Below are positions 43,434 to 52,771 of a stretch of DNA of 64,000 nucleotides, in pieces. A program made the translations under genes and the position numbers. Below the pieces are notes generated by a model. It saw only the letters and a list, made by a program, of their open reading frames with translations. It made no database searches and had not been told where the DNA came from. Numbering within the stretch: the stretch's first letter is position 1; each line of letters starts with the position of its first letter. This DNA comes from Bog-756 sp963734395 (lineage in GTDB: Bacteria > Actinomycetota > Acidimicrobiia > Acidimicrobiales > RAAP-2). The DNA lies in contig CAVTGY010000001.1 of NCBI GenBank assembly GCA_963734395.1, positions 193,190 through 257,189 of the forward strand, written 5' to 3'.

Positions 43434-44905
43434 CCGGTCGGCTCCTGTCGGGGCATGGACAGCTCGACCTCGGCCCCCTTGCCCGGGGATGACCGGATGG
43501 CGACGGAGCCTCCGAAGCGGGAGACCCGGGTCCGGATCGAGTGAGCGATGCCCTTGCGATCCGCATCCACCGCGTCGGGGGCGAACCCCCTGCCGCGATC
43601 GCGCACATAGACCATGACCGCGTCCGGTTCCACTTCGGCATAAACGGACACCTCGGGGGCACCGGACCACTTGGCGGCATTGACGGTTGCTTCCCGGGAG
43701 GCATCCAGCAACGCCCGCAACCCGTCGTCGAGCGCACAGTCACCTACCACGACCACCTGGACGGTAATACCGTGATCGGCCTCGACCTGGCGCTGGATGA
43801 GGCCCACGCCCTCGGCCAGTCTGGTCGTATCCTCGCCGATGGCGCCCGGCGGCGTGCCCTCGAACAGCCACGAGCGGAGCTCCCGCTCCTGGGCGCGGGC
43901 CAGCCGCACCACATGTTGGGGGTCGTCAGCCGACCGCTGGATTAGCGCCAGCGTCTGGAGAACCGAGTCGTGCACGTGGGCAGCCATCTGAGCCCGCTCA
44001 TCGGCCATCGCCCGGGCCTGACGTTCCGACATCAGGTCGCGAACCAAACTCAACCACCAGGGGCCGAAGACCACAACGATCGCCGCGATCACCAGCAACG
44101 AGCCACCGATTGGTCGCAACGCGGCGCGGGATGGATGTCCCAGGATGAGAACGAAGAGTCCTCCCACGCCCAGTGCGATTCCGACCGCGATGCGCGCCAC
44201 CAGCGTCGAGCGCCACCGGCGCTCGTCCCCGGCGTGCAGCATGGGCATGAGGTCGTGGTTTATCCAGGTCTTCTCCTTCTCGCCCGCATTGCGCCAGATG
44301 AGTATGACCATGCCGGCAGCCACGAACACCGGCCAACCGAACGCTCCGACGTAGCCGATGTGCAAGGCGGCGGCGACCACCTGTACCACGATGAACGCGG
44401 GGAGGATGGCCACAACCAGCCGGATGCCCCTCCTGTCGGTGATGGCCCGAGACATGATGGTGCCGGTCTCGCCTTGCAGGGGGAGGAGGAGCCATCCGGC
44501 GGCGTAGCCGAGAATGCCCACGCCGCTCCCTAGTGCCAGAAGAACGAATCCGATTCGGATGAGGGTGACGTCGATCCCGGTCGCCTCGGAGATTCCCCCA
44601 CATACCCCGGCCAGGACACGGGCCTCGGAGCTCCGGTGCGGTGGTCCCTTGAATCGCCAATGCCGGGGTCCTCGTCCACCGTGGCGGTGCCTCCACTCCG
44701 GGGGACACCACGGTTGGTGGTAGCGGTAACCGGGGCTCCAGCCGGAAGACCCGTTCTCCCGGCGGGATTGCTCTGCCTCACCGGGTGGGGCACCACCCCG
44801 TGCTGCCCCACCCGGTTGTGCACCACGCGGTGCACTCACGCTCGTATCGGAATCGGTGGAATCGGGGATACCCGATGATCGCGCATGCAGGAGGCCCCAA
44901 ACCAT
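43430..44905 (-). CDS. PspC-domain sensor histidine kinase
   Basis: About 491 residues. After a proline/glycine-rich start, a PspC domain: ARVLAGVCGGISEATGIDVTLIRIGFVLLALGSGVGILGYAAGWLLLPL. Further membrane segments follow (VVAILPAFIVVQVVAAALHI, FGWPVFVAAGMVILIW, IAVGIALGVGGLFVLILG, LLVIAAIVVVFGPWWLSLV). The phosphoacceptor His is in AAHVHDSVLQTLALIQRSADD; the ATPase domain has ASREATVNAAKWSGAPEV, YVRDRGRGFAPDAV and RFGGSVAIRSSPGKGAEVEL. ATG at 44905 or GTG near 44835 starts it. Such kinases monitor envelope stress. Divergent from a PspC protein gene. Confidence 0.9.
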   Translation of the reverse strand: MVWGLLHARSSGIPDSTDSDTSVSAPRGAQPGGAARGGAPPGEAEQSRRENGSSGWSPGYRYHQPWCPPEWRHRHGGRGPRHWRFKGPPHRSSEARVLAGVCGGISEATGIDVTLIRIGFVLLALGSGVGILGYAAGWLLLPLQGETGTIMSRAITDRRGIRLVVAILPAFIVVQVVAAALHIGYVGAFGWPVFVAAGMVILIWRNAGEKEKTWINHDLMPMLHAGDERRWRSTLVARIAVGIALGVGGLFVLILGHPSRAALRPIGGSLLVIAAIVVVFGPWWLSLVRDLMSERQARAMADERAQMAAHVHDSVLQTLALIQRSADDPQHVVRLARAQERELRSWLFEGTPPGAIGEDTTRLAEGVGLIQRQVEADHGITVQVVVVGDCALDDGLRALLDASREATVNAAKWSGAPEVSVYAEVEPDAVMVYVRDRGRGFAPDAVDADRKGIAHSIRTRVSRFGGSVAIRSSPGKGAEVELSMPRQEPTG

Positions 44906-44998
44906 CAGGGATGTCCCTGACCCCGAGGGACCCCGGTCAGGGTCCGATCGGGGAGCTGCCGGATTTCGCTCTGGGCCGAAGCCGATCAGTCTGGGAAC

Positions 44999-45322
44999 AT
45001 GGAACCAGACACCTCCGCAAGCATGCCGACGGATGACCCGGGTGGCGGTCACGCTCCTGGGGATCCCCGTCCCACCCCGCCGACCTCGAACGAGGACCGT
45101 CTCCATCGGTGCCACGATGGTCGGATGTTGGCCGGCGTGGCGGCCGGATTGGCCGACTACTTCGCAATCGACCCAACCTTGGTCCGGATCGGATTCGTCG
45201 GCCTCGCCCTCTTCGGCGGCCTGGCTGTTCCGCTCTACCTCGTCGGTTGGCTCCTCATCCCCGAACAGAACGGCGGTCCTTCGGTAGCCGAGGAGCTGTT
45301 GGCCCACGAACGCAGCCGCTGA
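44999..45322 (+). CDS. PspC-domain membrane protein
   Basis: A 107-residue protein. A hydrophilic N-terminus (residues 1-38) precedes a PspC domain: RLHRCHDGRMLAGVAAGLADYFAIDPTLVRIGFVGLALFGGLAVPLYLVGWLLIPEQNG, with two predicted helices. It is divergent from a kinase carrying its own PspC domain. PspC proteins take part in envelope-stress sensing, and interaction with the kinase through like domains is possible. DUF1707 follows 36 bp downstream. Confidence 0.87.
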   Translation: MEPDTSASMPTDDPGGGHAPGDPRPTPPTSNEDRLHRCHDGRMLAGVAAGLADYFAIDPTLVRIGFVGLALFGGLAVPLYLVGWLLIPEQNGGPSVAEELLAHERSR

Positions 45323-45358
45323 ACATCAAGACCGTCAATCGATCCGAGAGGAACTGCA

Positions 45359-45799
45359 ATGCGCTACCGATGGGACCCTGTCTATCCGGCCGGTGGACGG
45401 TGGGCCGGTGCACGCACCGACACCCACCTTCGGGCCTCCGACGCCGAACGGAACGAGGTCGCCGACCGGCTTTCGCGTCACTACGCCGACGGTCGACTCG
45501 ATCAGGTCGAGTTCAAGGCACGCCTCGACAGGGCGATCGGCGCAACCACCCGCGGGGACCTCGACGGCCTGTTCGATGACCTTCCCCGGTTGGAGACCGA
45601 GCCGCCGCCGCCGACCCGTCGGCGTCGAAGACTGATGCCCTTCGTGGCCATCATCGTCCTGGTCGCCGTGGCCGGAGGAGTGACCTACCCGATGGTGCAT
45701 TTCCCCTGGTTGCTCTTCGCGGTGATCGGCGTGCTGGTCTGGCATCGGGCCGGACGTCACCACGTCGGCCATTCCACGACCTCGGAAATCGACCGATAG
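45359..45799 (+). CDS. DUF1707 (SHOCT-like) membrane protein
   Basis: A 146-residue protein. LRASDAERNEVADRLSRHYADGRLDQVEFKARLDRAIGATTRGDLDGLFDDLP is the DUF1707 domain, common in Actinobacteria before envelope-stress membrane regions. Two helices follow (LMPFVAIIVLVAVAGGVTYPMV and FPWLLFAVIGVLVWHRAG). ATG at 45359 has GAGAGGA upstream. The pairing with the PspC gene suggests a stress module; no enzyme activity is expected. Confidence 0.85.
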   Translation: MRYRWDPVYPAGGRWAGARTDTHLRASDAERNEVADRLSRHYADGRLDQVEFKARLDRAIGATTRGDLDGLFDDLPRLETEPPPPTRRRRRLMPFVAIIVLVAVAGGVTYPMVHFPWLLFAVIGVLVWHRAGRHHVGHSTTSEIDR

Positions 45800-45825
45800 C
45801 ATCTGAGGGCCAGCCCCTGCCCATT

Positions 45826-45843
45826 GGGCCGCGCCCGCGGCCC
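45826..45843 (+). terminator. GC-rich hairpin after the DUF1707 gene
   Basis: GGGCCGC (45826-45832) and GCGGCCC (45837-45843) pair perfectly around a 4-nt loop, 27 bp after the DUF1707 stop. No U-tract. The rest of the 205-bp gap before the ABC gene shows no other clear feature. Confidence 0.45.
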
Positions 45844-46004
45844 CAGCGGTCTGCGGGGGTACCAGAGCATTCCGGCCGGATCACTCAGCGAGACGGTCAT
45901 CGGGCCCGCTCATTACCCAGTCATCCTGATCACCGGGTCCGGCCGTCGACCGCACGGACCAATGGACGCATCACAACGACACCCGCAGAAGGAACAGAGA
46001 ACAG

Positions 46005-46766
46005 ATGACACTCACCGAACAGGCAGCGCCTCGGGCGCCGGTTTCGCCGGCCGCCTCTGCCGTCGATCTGGTCAAGACCTACGGGAAGGCTGACGCCATC
46101 GTCCGGGCGCTCGACGGCGTCACCATCGAGTTCGGCCGGGGTCAGTTCACCGCGGTCATGGGCCCGTCCGGCTCGGGCAAGTCGACGTTGATGCACTGCA
46201 TGGCCGGGCTCGACTCGCCGACCTCGGGACGCACCTTCGTCGGGGACCAGGAGATCGGCCTGCTCGACGACGCCGGCCTCACCCAGTTGAGGCGCGATCG
46301 GATCGGATTCGTCTTCCAGTCGTTCAATCTGGTTCCCACCTTGACCGCCGGCGAGAACATCACCCTCCCCGCCGACCTGGCGGGCCTCAAGGTCGACCAG
46401 GCCTGGTTCGACTTCCTGGTCGAGCAGTTGGGGATCCGAGATCGCATCTCCCACCGACCCTCGGAGATGTCGGGGGGCCAGCAGCAACGAGCAGCGTGCG
46501 CCAGGGCACTCATCGGCCGGCCCGACCTGATCTTCGCCGACGAGCCGACCGGCAATCTCGACTCGAACTCGTCCGGCGAGATGCTGGCCTTCCTCCGCCG
46601 TTCGGTGACCGAGTTCGGCCAGTCGATCGTGATGGTCACCCACGATCCGCGGAGCGCCGCCTTTGCCGACCGGGTCGTCTTCCTGGCCGACGGCGACGTG
46701 GTGGGAGAGCTGCTCGCACCCACCGCCGACTTGATTCTGGAGCAGATGAAGCAGCTCGGCAGCTGA
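46005..46766 (+). CDS. MacB/LolD-type ABC transporter ATP-binding protein
   Basis: A 253-residue ATPase. Walker A GPSGSGKSTLMHCMAGLDSPTSG, Q-loop GFVFQSFNLVPTLTAGEN, signature MSGGQQQRAACARAL, Walker B DLIFADEPTGNLDSNSS and switch VMVTHDPRSAA. These are typical of the MacB/FtsE-related subfamily. It stops 1 bp before the FtsX-like permease start, forming one transporter. Such mechanotransmitting transporters move peptides or lipoproteins, or act on cell-wall enzymes, rather than carrying a solute through the membrane. AGAACAG precedes the ATG. Confidence 0.94.
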   Translation: MTLTEQAAPRAPVSPAASAVDLVKTYGKADAIVRALDGVTIEFGRGQFTAVMGPSGSGKSTLMHCMAGLDSPTSGRTFVGDQEIGLLDDAGLTQLRRDRIGFVFQSFNLVPTLTAGENITLPADLAGLKVDQAWFDFLVEQLGIRDRISHRPSEMSGGQQQRAACARALIGRPDLIFADEPTGNLDSNSSGEMLAFLRRSVTEFGQSIVMVTHDPRSAAFADRVVFLADGDVVGELLAPTADLILEQMKQLGS

Positions 46767-46767
46767 T

Positions 46768-49307
46768 ATGTGGAAGGTCACGGTCAAGGGACTGCTCGCC
46801 CACAAGTTGCGCCTGGCACTCACCGCCCTGGCCATCGTGCTCGGCGTCACCTTCATCTCCGGCACACTGGTGCTCACCGACACCCTTCACAACACCTTCA
46901 CCACCCTGTTCGGCCACATCTACCAGAATGTCGACTTCGAGGTCAGGGCGAAGGCGGCCTTCAGCGGGGACAACGGGAACGGAAATGCCCAGCGCAAAGC
47001 GATCCCGGAGTCGATCGCATCCGCCGTGCGCAACGTTGCCGGTGTCGCCTATGCCGAGGGAACGGTTCAAGGTATCGCGCAGTTCGTCGCACCGGACGGG
47101 AAGGCGATCTCCACTGGTGGTGCACCCACCCTCGGCTTCTCCTACGATCCCAACACACAGCTTTCACCCCTCCGTCTCGTCCACGGCTCGGCTCCCACCA
47201 CCCCGCACCAGGTGGTCATGGATGAAGGCACCGCCACCAAGTATCACTTCGTGGTGGGCGATCACGTGCGCATCCTGTTACAAGGACCGCCGCAGACGTT
47301 CACCATCTCCGGTCTGGTCACGTTCGGGACGGCCGACAACCTCGCCGGAGCCACGCTCGCCGCATTCGATCTGCCCACCGCGCAGAGCTTGTTCGATCTG
47401 GTCGGACGGTACAACGCCATCGAACGTCCTGACACAGCCGGGAGCCGACAAGGCCACCGTCGAGCGATCGATTGCCGCGGTGCTTCCGCCAGGGGTCGAG
47501 GTTGTCACCGGGCAAACCGTCGCCGGCGAGCAGACCAACTCGATCGACCAGGCGCTGTCCTTCTTCCAAACCGGGCTGTTGGTCTTCGCGTTCATCTCCC
47601 TCTTCGTGGGTGCATTCACCATTTTCAACACCTTCTCGATCCTGGTCGGGCAGCGGACCAAGGAACTGGCCCTGCTCCGAATCGTGGGGGCGAGCCGGCG
47701 TCAGGTGTTCCGGTCCGTCCTCATCGAGGCGGCCCTGTTGGGTCTTGTGGCGTCGCTGGTCGGCCTGGGGTTGGGTGTGTTGGCGGCGATCGGGCTCGAG
47801 GCGTTGCTCAAGGGATTCGGGATCACCCTGCCGACCGGCCCGCTGGTCTTCGAGTCACGCACCGTGATCGTCGCCCTGGTGGTGGGAATCGGTGTGACCA
47901 TGATCTCCGCGGTCAGCCCGGCCCGGCGCGCCGTGCGGATCCCGCCGGTGGCCGCCCTTACCGACCACAGGAGCGACGACGGGGAGTCCTCGCGGCGGCG
48001 GATCGTCCTCGGTGGCATCATCGCCCTGGTGGGGATCGGCTCGCTGGTCGTCGGGCTGACCAAACCGGCGATCCAGCTGGTCGGACTGGGTGCCGTCTGC
48101 GTGTTCATCGGCATCGGGATGCTGGCTCCTGTGGTGGCCCGGCCGGTCGCCAGCGTCCTGGGTCGACCGCTGGCGGCCATGCTCGGGATTTCCGGCAGGC
48201 TCGGGACGGGAGAACTCGATGCGGAGCCCACGACGCACCGCGCAGACCTCTGCCGCCCTCATGGTCGGCCTGGCCCTGGTGTCCACCATCGCCGTCTTCG
48301 GCGCGTCGCTGTCCAAGTCGGCAACCAGCAGCGTGGACAACGCGATCAGCGCCGACTACATCATCACCAACTCGGGCACCGGACCGGGCGGGTTCAGCAA
48401 TGCGGTGCCGGCCGCCGCCGCCCGGGTGCCCGGCGTCACTGCGGTGTCCACCGTGTACAGCGGGCAGTTCGAATTCCAGAACACGGTGACCTCGCTCACC
48501 GCCGTTTCGCCGGTCGATCTTCCGGCCACCATCATCCTGCGAATGGACTCAGGCGCCGGTGCGTCCGCGCTCGCCGCCGGCGACCTGCTCATCGACACGA
48601 CGACGGCGAACAACAAGCATCTCTCGGTGGGCTCGTTGGTGAGAGTTCGGTTTGCACAGACCGGCAGCTCGACGGTTCGGATCGGTGGGATCTTCAAGCC
48701 CAATGCGCTGCTCGGTAGCTACGTCGTCGGCGACGGCTACTTCCTTTCCCACTTCAACAGTCCGCTGCCGGTGGCCGTGCTCCTGCGTACAGAGGGCGGC
48801 GCCGGCACCAGCGTCGGCAACGCTGTGGACGCCGGACTCACCGCCTTTCCCAACATTCAGATCCAGACCCGGGCCCAGTTCGAAAAATCGCAGCAACAAC
48901 AGGTCGACCAACTGCTCGGTCTGGTCTATGCGCTGTTGGCCTTGGCTGTGGTGATCGCACTGATCGGGATCGTCAACACGCTCATGCTGTCGGTGTTCGA
49001 ACGCACCCACGAGATCGGCCTCCTCCGGGCGGTCGGAATGAGACGCCGCCAGGTCAGGGCGATGATCCGGTCGGAGTCGGTGATCCTGTCCCTGTTCGGT
49101 GCGATCATCGGCGTTCTGATAGGCACCGCACTGGGCGCCGCGTTTGCCTTCTCCTTGAAGCAGCAGGGCATCACCGACACCGTCATTCCCGTCGGCAGCC
49201 TGGTGGTGTTTCTGTTCCTGTCTGCGCTGCTCGGCCTGGCGGCGGCCACCTGGCCGGCGCGGCGGGCGGCCAAGCTGGACGTCCTTGCCGCCATCGCGGT
49301 GGAGTGA
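46768..49307 (+). CDS. FtsX-like ABC permease, two frameshifts
   Basis: About 846 residues in the duplicated 10-helix FtsX layout. First helix LRLALTALAIVLGVTFISGTLVLTD, an extracellular MacB-type domain (AIPESIASAVRNVAGVAYAE...FGTADNLAGATLAAFD), a break near 47425, then FFQTGLLVFAFISLFVGAFTIFNTFSILVGQRTKELALLRIVGAS and VAALTDHRS. A second break near 48225 leads into the second half (ALMVGLALVSTIAVFGASLS, second extracellular domain, LALAVVIALIGIVNTLMLSVFERTHEIGLLRAVGMRRRQV, SLVVFLFLSALLGLAAATWPARRAAKLDVLAAIAVE). Pairs with the ATPase gene. Confidence 0.92.
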
Positions 49308-50233
49308 CCGGAGCGCAGTTGATCCGAGCGCAGGATCGCCGAGCGGGTCCGCCGGACGCGACCAGGCGCGGCGACCGACCGGTGCGGGCCACCATTTCGG
49401 GAGGTGCCCACCTCGACAGCAGGACGACGCCGGCGAACATGCAGATCAGCGAGATCACCTGCAGGGTGATGGCGACCGGCGAGCTGTTCGAGCTGCTCAC
49501 CGAACAGCTCGACTCCGAGGGCGATGCTGGCCAGGGGATCGACGATGAGAAGGGCCGACTGGGATGCCGCCAGCGGTCCTGCGGCAAAGGCCGCTTCGAG
49601 AAGCGTCGTTCCGAGGACGCCGCTGACCACCACCGCGTACACCGGCCAATGGAGGAAGAGACCACTCCAGCCCTGGTGGGCGAGAACTTCGGTCGCCGCT
49701 TTCACGAATGCCGCGTCGATGGCCCACACCAGAGCGGCGGACGCACCGAGGAGGGCGGCTCGGCGGGCAGGCGATCCCCATCGGCTGGCGATCAGCAGGA
49801 CCACGATCATCGCACCGCGACTGCCCAGCGCCACCACCCAGCCGGTCGGTGTGGGATGGCCGTGGCCCTCGCGGGGATCGGCCGCCACCAGAAAGCCGAT
49901 GAGCCCGGCACACAGAAGGCCGGCCGCGCCCCAGGTGCGGGTGGCGATCCGGTCGCCGAGCCACAGCCGCCGCAGGGCAAGGGTGAAGATGAGCTCGGTG
50001 ACCAGAACCGGCTGCACGGCGGCCAGCTGTCCGAAATAGAGGGCCAGGGCGGTGAAGACGAAGGTTCCGCCCATGCACACCATCCCCAGGAGCCACATGG
50101 GCTGGCGCACCAGAAATCGAGTGGTCTGCCACGCCGATCTCTTCTCATCCGATCCCGCCACATTGGCCAGTCGTTGGAGCACCGATGTCAGCGCCTGGCT
50201 GAACGCGCCCAACAGCGCGAACAGGACGCTCAC
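49183..50233 (-). CDS. EamA/DMT-family transporter, frameshifted
   Basis: About 330-345 residues with some ten membrane helices, in two EamA-like halves: VSVLFALLGAFSQALTSVLQRLA, MWLLGMVCMGGTFVFTALALYFG, VQPVLVTELIFTLALRRLWLGD, AAGLLCAGLIGFLVAADP, AAALLGASAALVWAIDAAFVKA, VYAVVVSGVLGTTLLEAAFAAGPLAASQSALLIVDPLASIALGVELFGE. A break near 49490 leads to ITLQVISLICMFAGVVLLS. The 3' end is unclear: the present frame overlaps the FtsX gene by about 125 bp, so a further indel probably hides the true stop near 49310. Substrate unknown. Confidence 0.76.
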
Positions 50234-50333
50234 GGGAACGGCGTCTCGGTCACGTCGGCCATGTGGACCATTCGAGACCAGCGGTGGCCGCGTTGGCAAG
50301 GATTGACCCGCAGCGCCGTGAGATGGTCATGAA

Positions 50334-51627
50334 TCATGGCGAGGTGCAGGAAGCGGGTTCGTGAGCGGGCGCCGCGGTGAGTCCGAGTCTCCAGGCCAGC
50401 CAAGGGAACGAGTCCACCAGCGCCTGGCTCCACAGGGTGAAGTCATGACCGCCCGGCCGCACCAGGATGCAGGTGGCGATCCCGGCACCAGAGGCGGCTG
50501 TCTGCAGACTGCGGGCGGCCTCCGCCGGCACCACATCCTGGTTGCCCACCTCGAACCAGCCGGCCAGGCCGTCGAAATGCCCGCCGCGGAGGAGCTCGGC
50601 GGGATCGTGCGCGGCGAAATCCTCCTCCGACCCGCCGAACAGGATGTCGATGGTTTCGGCTTGCGTGGTCTCCTCGAACTGCGGTGAGGCAAAGCCCGAA
50701 TACGAGGCGAAGGTCGGATAGACCTGCGGATGGCGCAGGGCGAGCATCACCGAACAGGTGCCCCCGGCGGACAGCCCGGCGATGGCCAGTGACCCGGAGC
50801 TGTCGGACGCGTTGAACTGGCTCCGGGCGAAGGCGGGTACGTCTTCGACCAGATAGGTTTCGGCGTTGCCGAACTTACTGTTGACGCACTCGGTGTCGTC
50901 GGTGAGAAGGCCGTTCGGATCCGGCATGACGATGATCGGTGCCACGCCGTGGTGGGAGCTGGCGAACGCATCGGCGGTGTTGTCGGCGTCGCCGTCGTCC
51001 GACCAGTCCGAGGCGCTCCCCGGTTCGCCGGGCAACAGCACCAGCGTGGGCAGGGACGGCGTGACCTTTGCGAACCATGCGGGCGGGAGGTACACGGTGG
51101 CCGGTCGGGTGGCGAAGTGGGAGACCTTGGCCGGGATGGTCACGGTGAACACCACCCCCTGATCCGGCAGAACACCTGTCGCAGCCACCTGGGCACGGAT
51201 CTGCTTCAGCTGGGGGGTCTCGACCACGTTTTCGGGATCGAGCGACACCAGGCGCTCGAGTGTCGGGAACGAACCCGAGTGCTGATCGACGGTGTCCAGG
51301 GTGACCAGCAGGGTCAGCACCACCGCGGCGACCGCAGCCACCCGGCGCCATCGCCGTGCTCCCCTCCAGTGGAGAACCGACACACAGATGGCCAGTACGA
51401 AGGTGAAGCCCCAGACCACCGCCGACCAGGAGAGGTCCGACGGCACCACCGACGCCACGGTGAGCACCACGGTGGCCACTGCCGGTGACCAGGACGGCGA
51501 TCAACAACCAGCGCCCCATGTGGCGCCTCCCGTCCGCCGAACGCCAGTCGACGACCACCACCAGGAGGGCGACGGCCAGGCACCGGACGACCAACGGGAG
51601 CCACCCTGAGACGATCGAGATGTTCAC
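50334..51627 (-). CDS. Membrane-anchored esterase, paralogue of the 36-kb gene, one frameshift
   Basis: About 430 residues. ATG at 51627 begins MNISIVSGWLPLVVRCLAVALLVVVVDW; a break near 51490 leads to TVVLTVASVVPSDLSWSAVVWGFTFVLAICVSV and VAAVAAVVLTLLVTLDTVDQ. The hydrolase part has VYLPPAWFAKVTPSLPTLVLLPG, APIIVMPDPNGLLTDDTEC, the nucleophile Ser in LAIAGLSAGGTCSVMLAL, GHFDGLAGWFEVGNQD and PGGHDFTLWSQALVDSFPWLAWRLGL. It matches the 35565-36875 protein over its full length, including the N-terminal membrane part. Confidence 0.83.
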
Positions 51628-51755
51628 GTGGGCTCCCTTGCCGCAAGCGGCGGCCCCTCCGACCGGAGGCGGCGAACTCAGTCAGGCAACGCTATCCCCG
51701 GGGTGCCGGCAGTCCGAGTACCCCGCGTCGACGGGGCGGGACAATGCATGCCGGC

Positions 51756-52771
51756 TCACCGGCCTTGCGTACCAGGGTCGACGTCGTCGTTCCGGGTGGA
51801 CAGCCAACGCTGCAATCCGGCGGCGTTGGAATGCACACCGTTCATCACGTCGAGCTTCTCCCGCTGCGCCGCGGGCACCTCGTCCAGATCGGACGCGAAC
51901 GCCGCGTCGAGGGCGGCGGCGATGTCCGCGCCGGTGCGAAAGGCGGTCTCGGCCACGTCTGCCCATCGACGGAGGGTCCCGTCGGCCTCGTCCAACACGT
52001 CGAGCGGGTCGTCGAGGATCCCGTAGTGGGCGAGGGCGAGAGCGGTCGGGACGCCGATCGGCAAACCGCTGCAGCGAGTTGAGGGCCAGGGCGAGATCGA
52101 AGTCGGGGGGAGGCGTCGACGGTCGCAGCACACCGGCGTCGGGCAGCTTCACCCCCACCGCGTCCCCGGCGAACAGCACCCCGCTCAGGGTGTCGTGCAG
52201 TGCGACGTGGTGCTTGGCATGCCCGGGCGAGTCGACCGCCACCAGTGACCGGGTTGGGACCCACCCGGATCGCCTCCCCGTCGTCGAGCACGTGGATCCG
52301 ATCGGCGGGAGTCGGATCCAGCCGTCCGTAGAGCGAGTCGAGCAGAGGCCCGTACACCCGGGCCGCCGAATCGACCAGTCGGGAGGGGTCGACCAGGTGA
52401 CGCGCGCCTTTCGGGTGGACGTAGACGGTGGCAGCGGGGAAGGCCCTGGCCAGGTCGCCGACCCCGCCGGCATGATCGAGGTGGATGTGGGTGACCACCA
52501 CACCGGCCAGGTCGGAGGGGCCGAGGCCGAGCTTCTCGAGCAGGGCCAGCAGGACCGGGACCGAGCTCTGGCTGCCGGTCTCCACCAGAATGGGGGAGTC
52601 CCCGGTGATCAGGTAGCCGGCGGTGACCCGTTCCCATCCACCGAGCAGCGTGTCCAGCTCGATGACTCCATCGGCCACGGTGACCCCGGCCGGCGTCGAG
52701 TCGGGGTCGGCGGGTCCTTCGACGGGTGACCGGAGCGGATGGCCGGACTGATGACCGTGCTCCCCACTCAT
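51756..52771 (-). CDS. Metallo-beta-lactamase-fold hydrolase, two frameshifts
   Basis: About 338 residues. The metal motif is VVVTHIHLDHAGGVGDLA (HxHxDH); SLVAVDSPGHAKHHVAL supplies the next His, and LFAGDAVGVKLP the bridging Asp. The N-terminal strands include VIELDTLLGGWERVTAGYLI and ILVETGSQSSVPVLL. Breaks near 52255 and 52070 are needed to reach the helical tail LALAHYGILDDPLDVLDEAD...FRTGADIAAALDAAFASDLDEVPAAQREKLDVMNGVHSNAAGL, typical of one MBL subgroup. The ATG overlaps the GH15 stop (ATGA), so both are co-translated. Substrate unknown; glyoxalase II-like or lactonase-like activity is possible. Confidence 0.85.
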
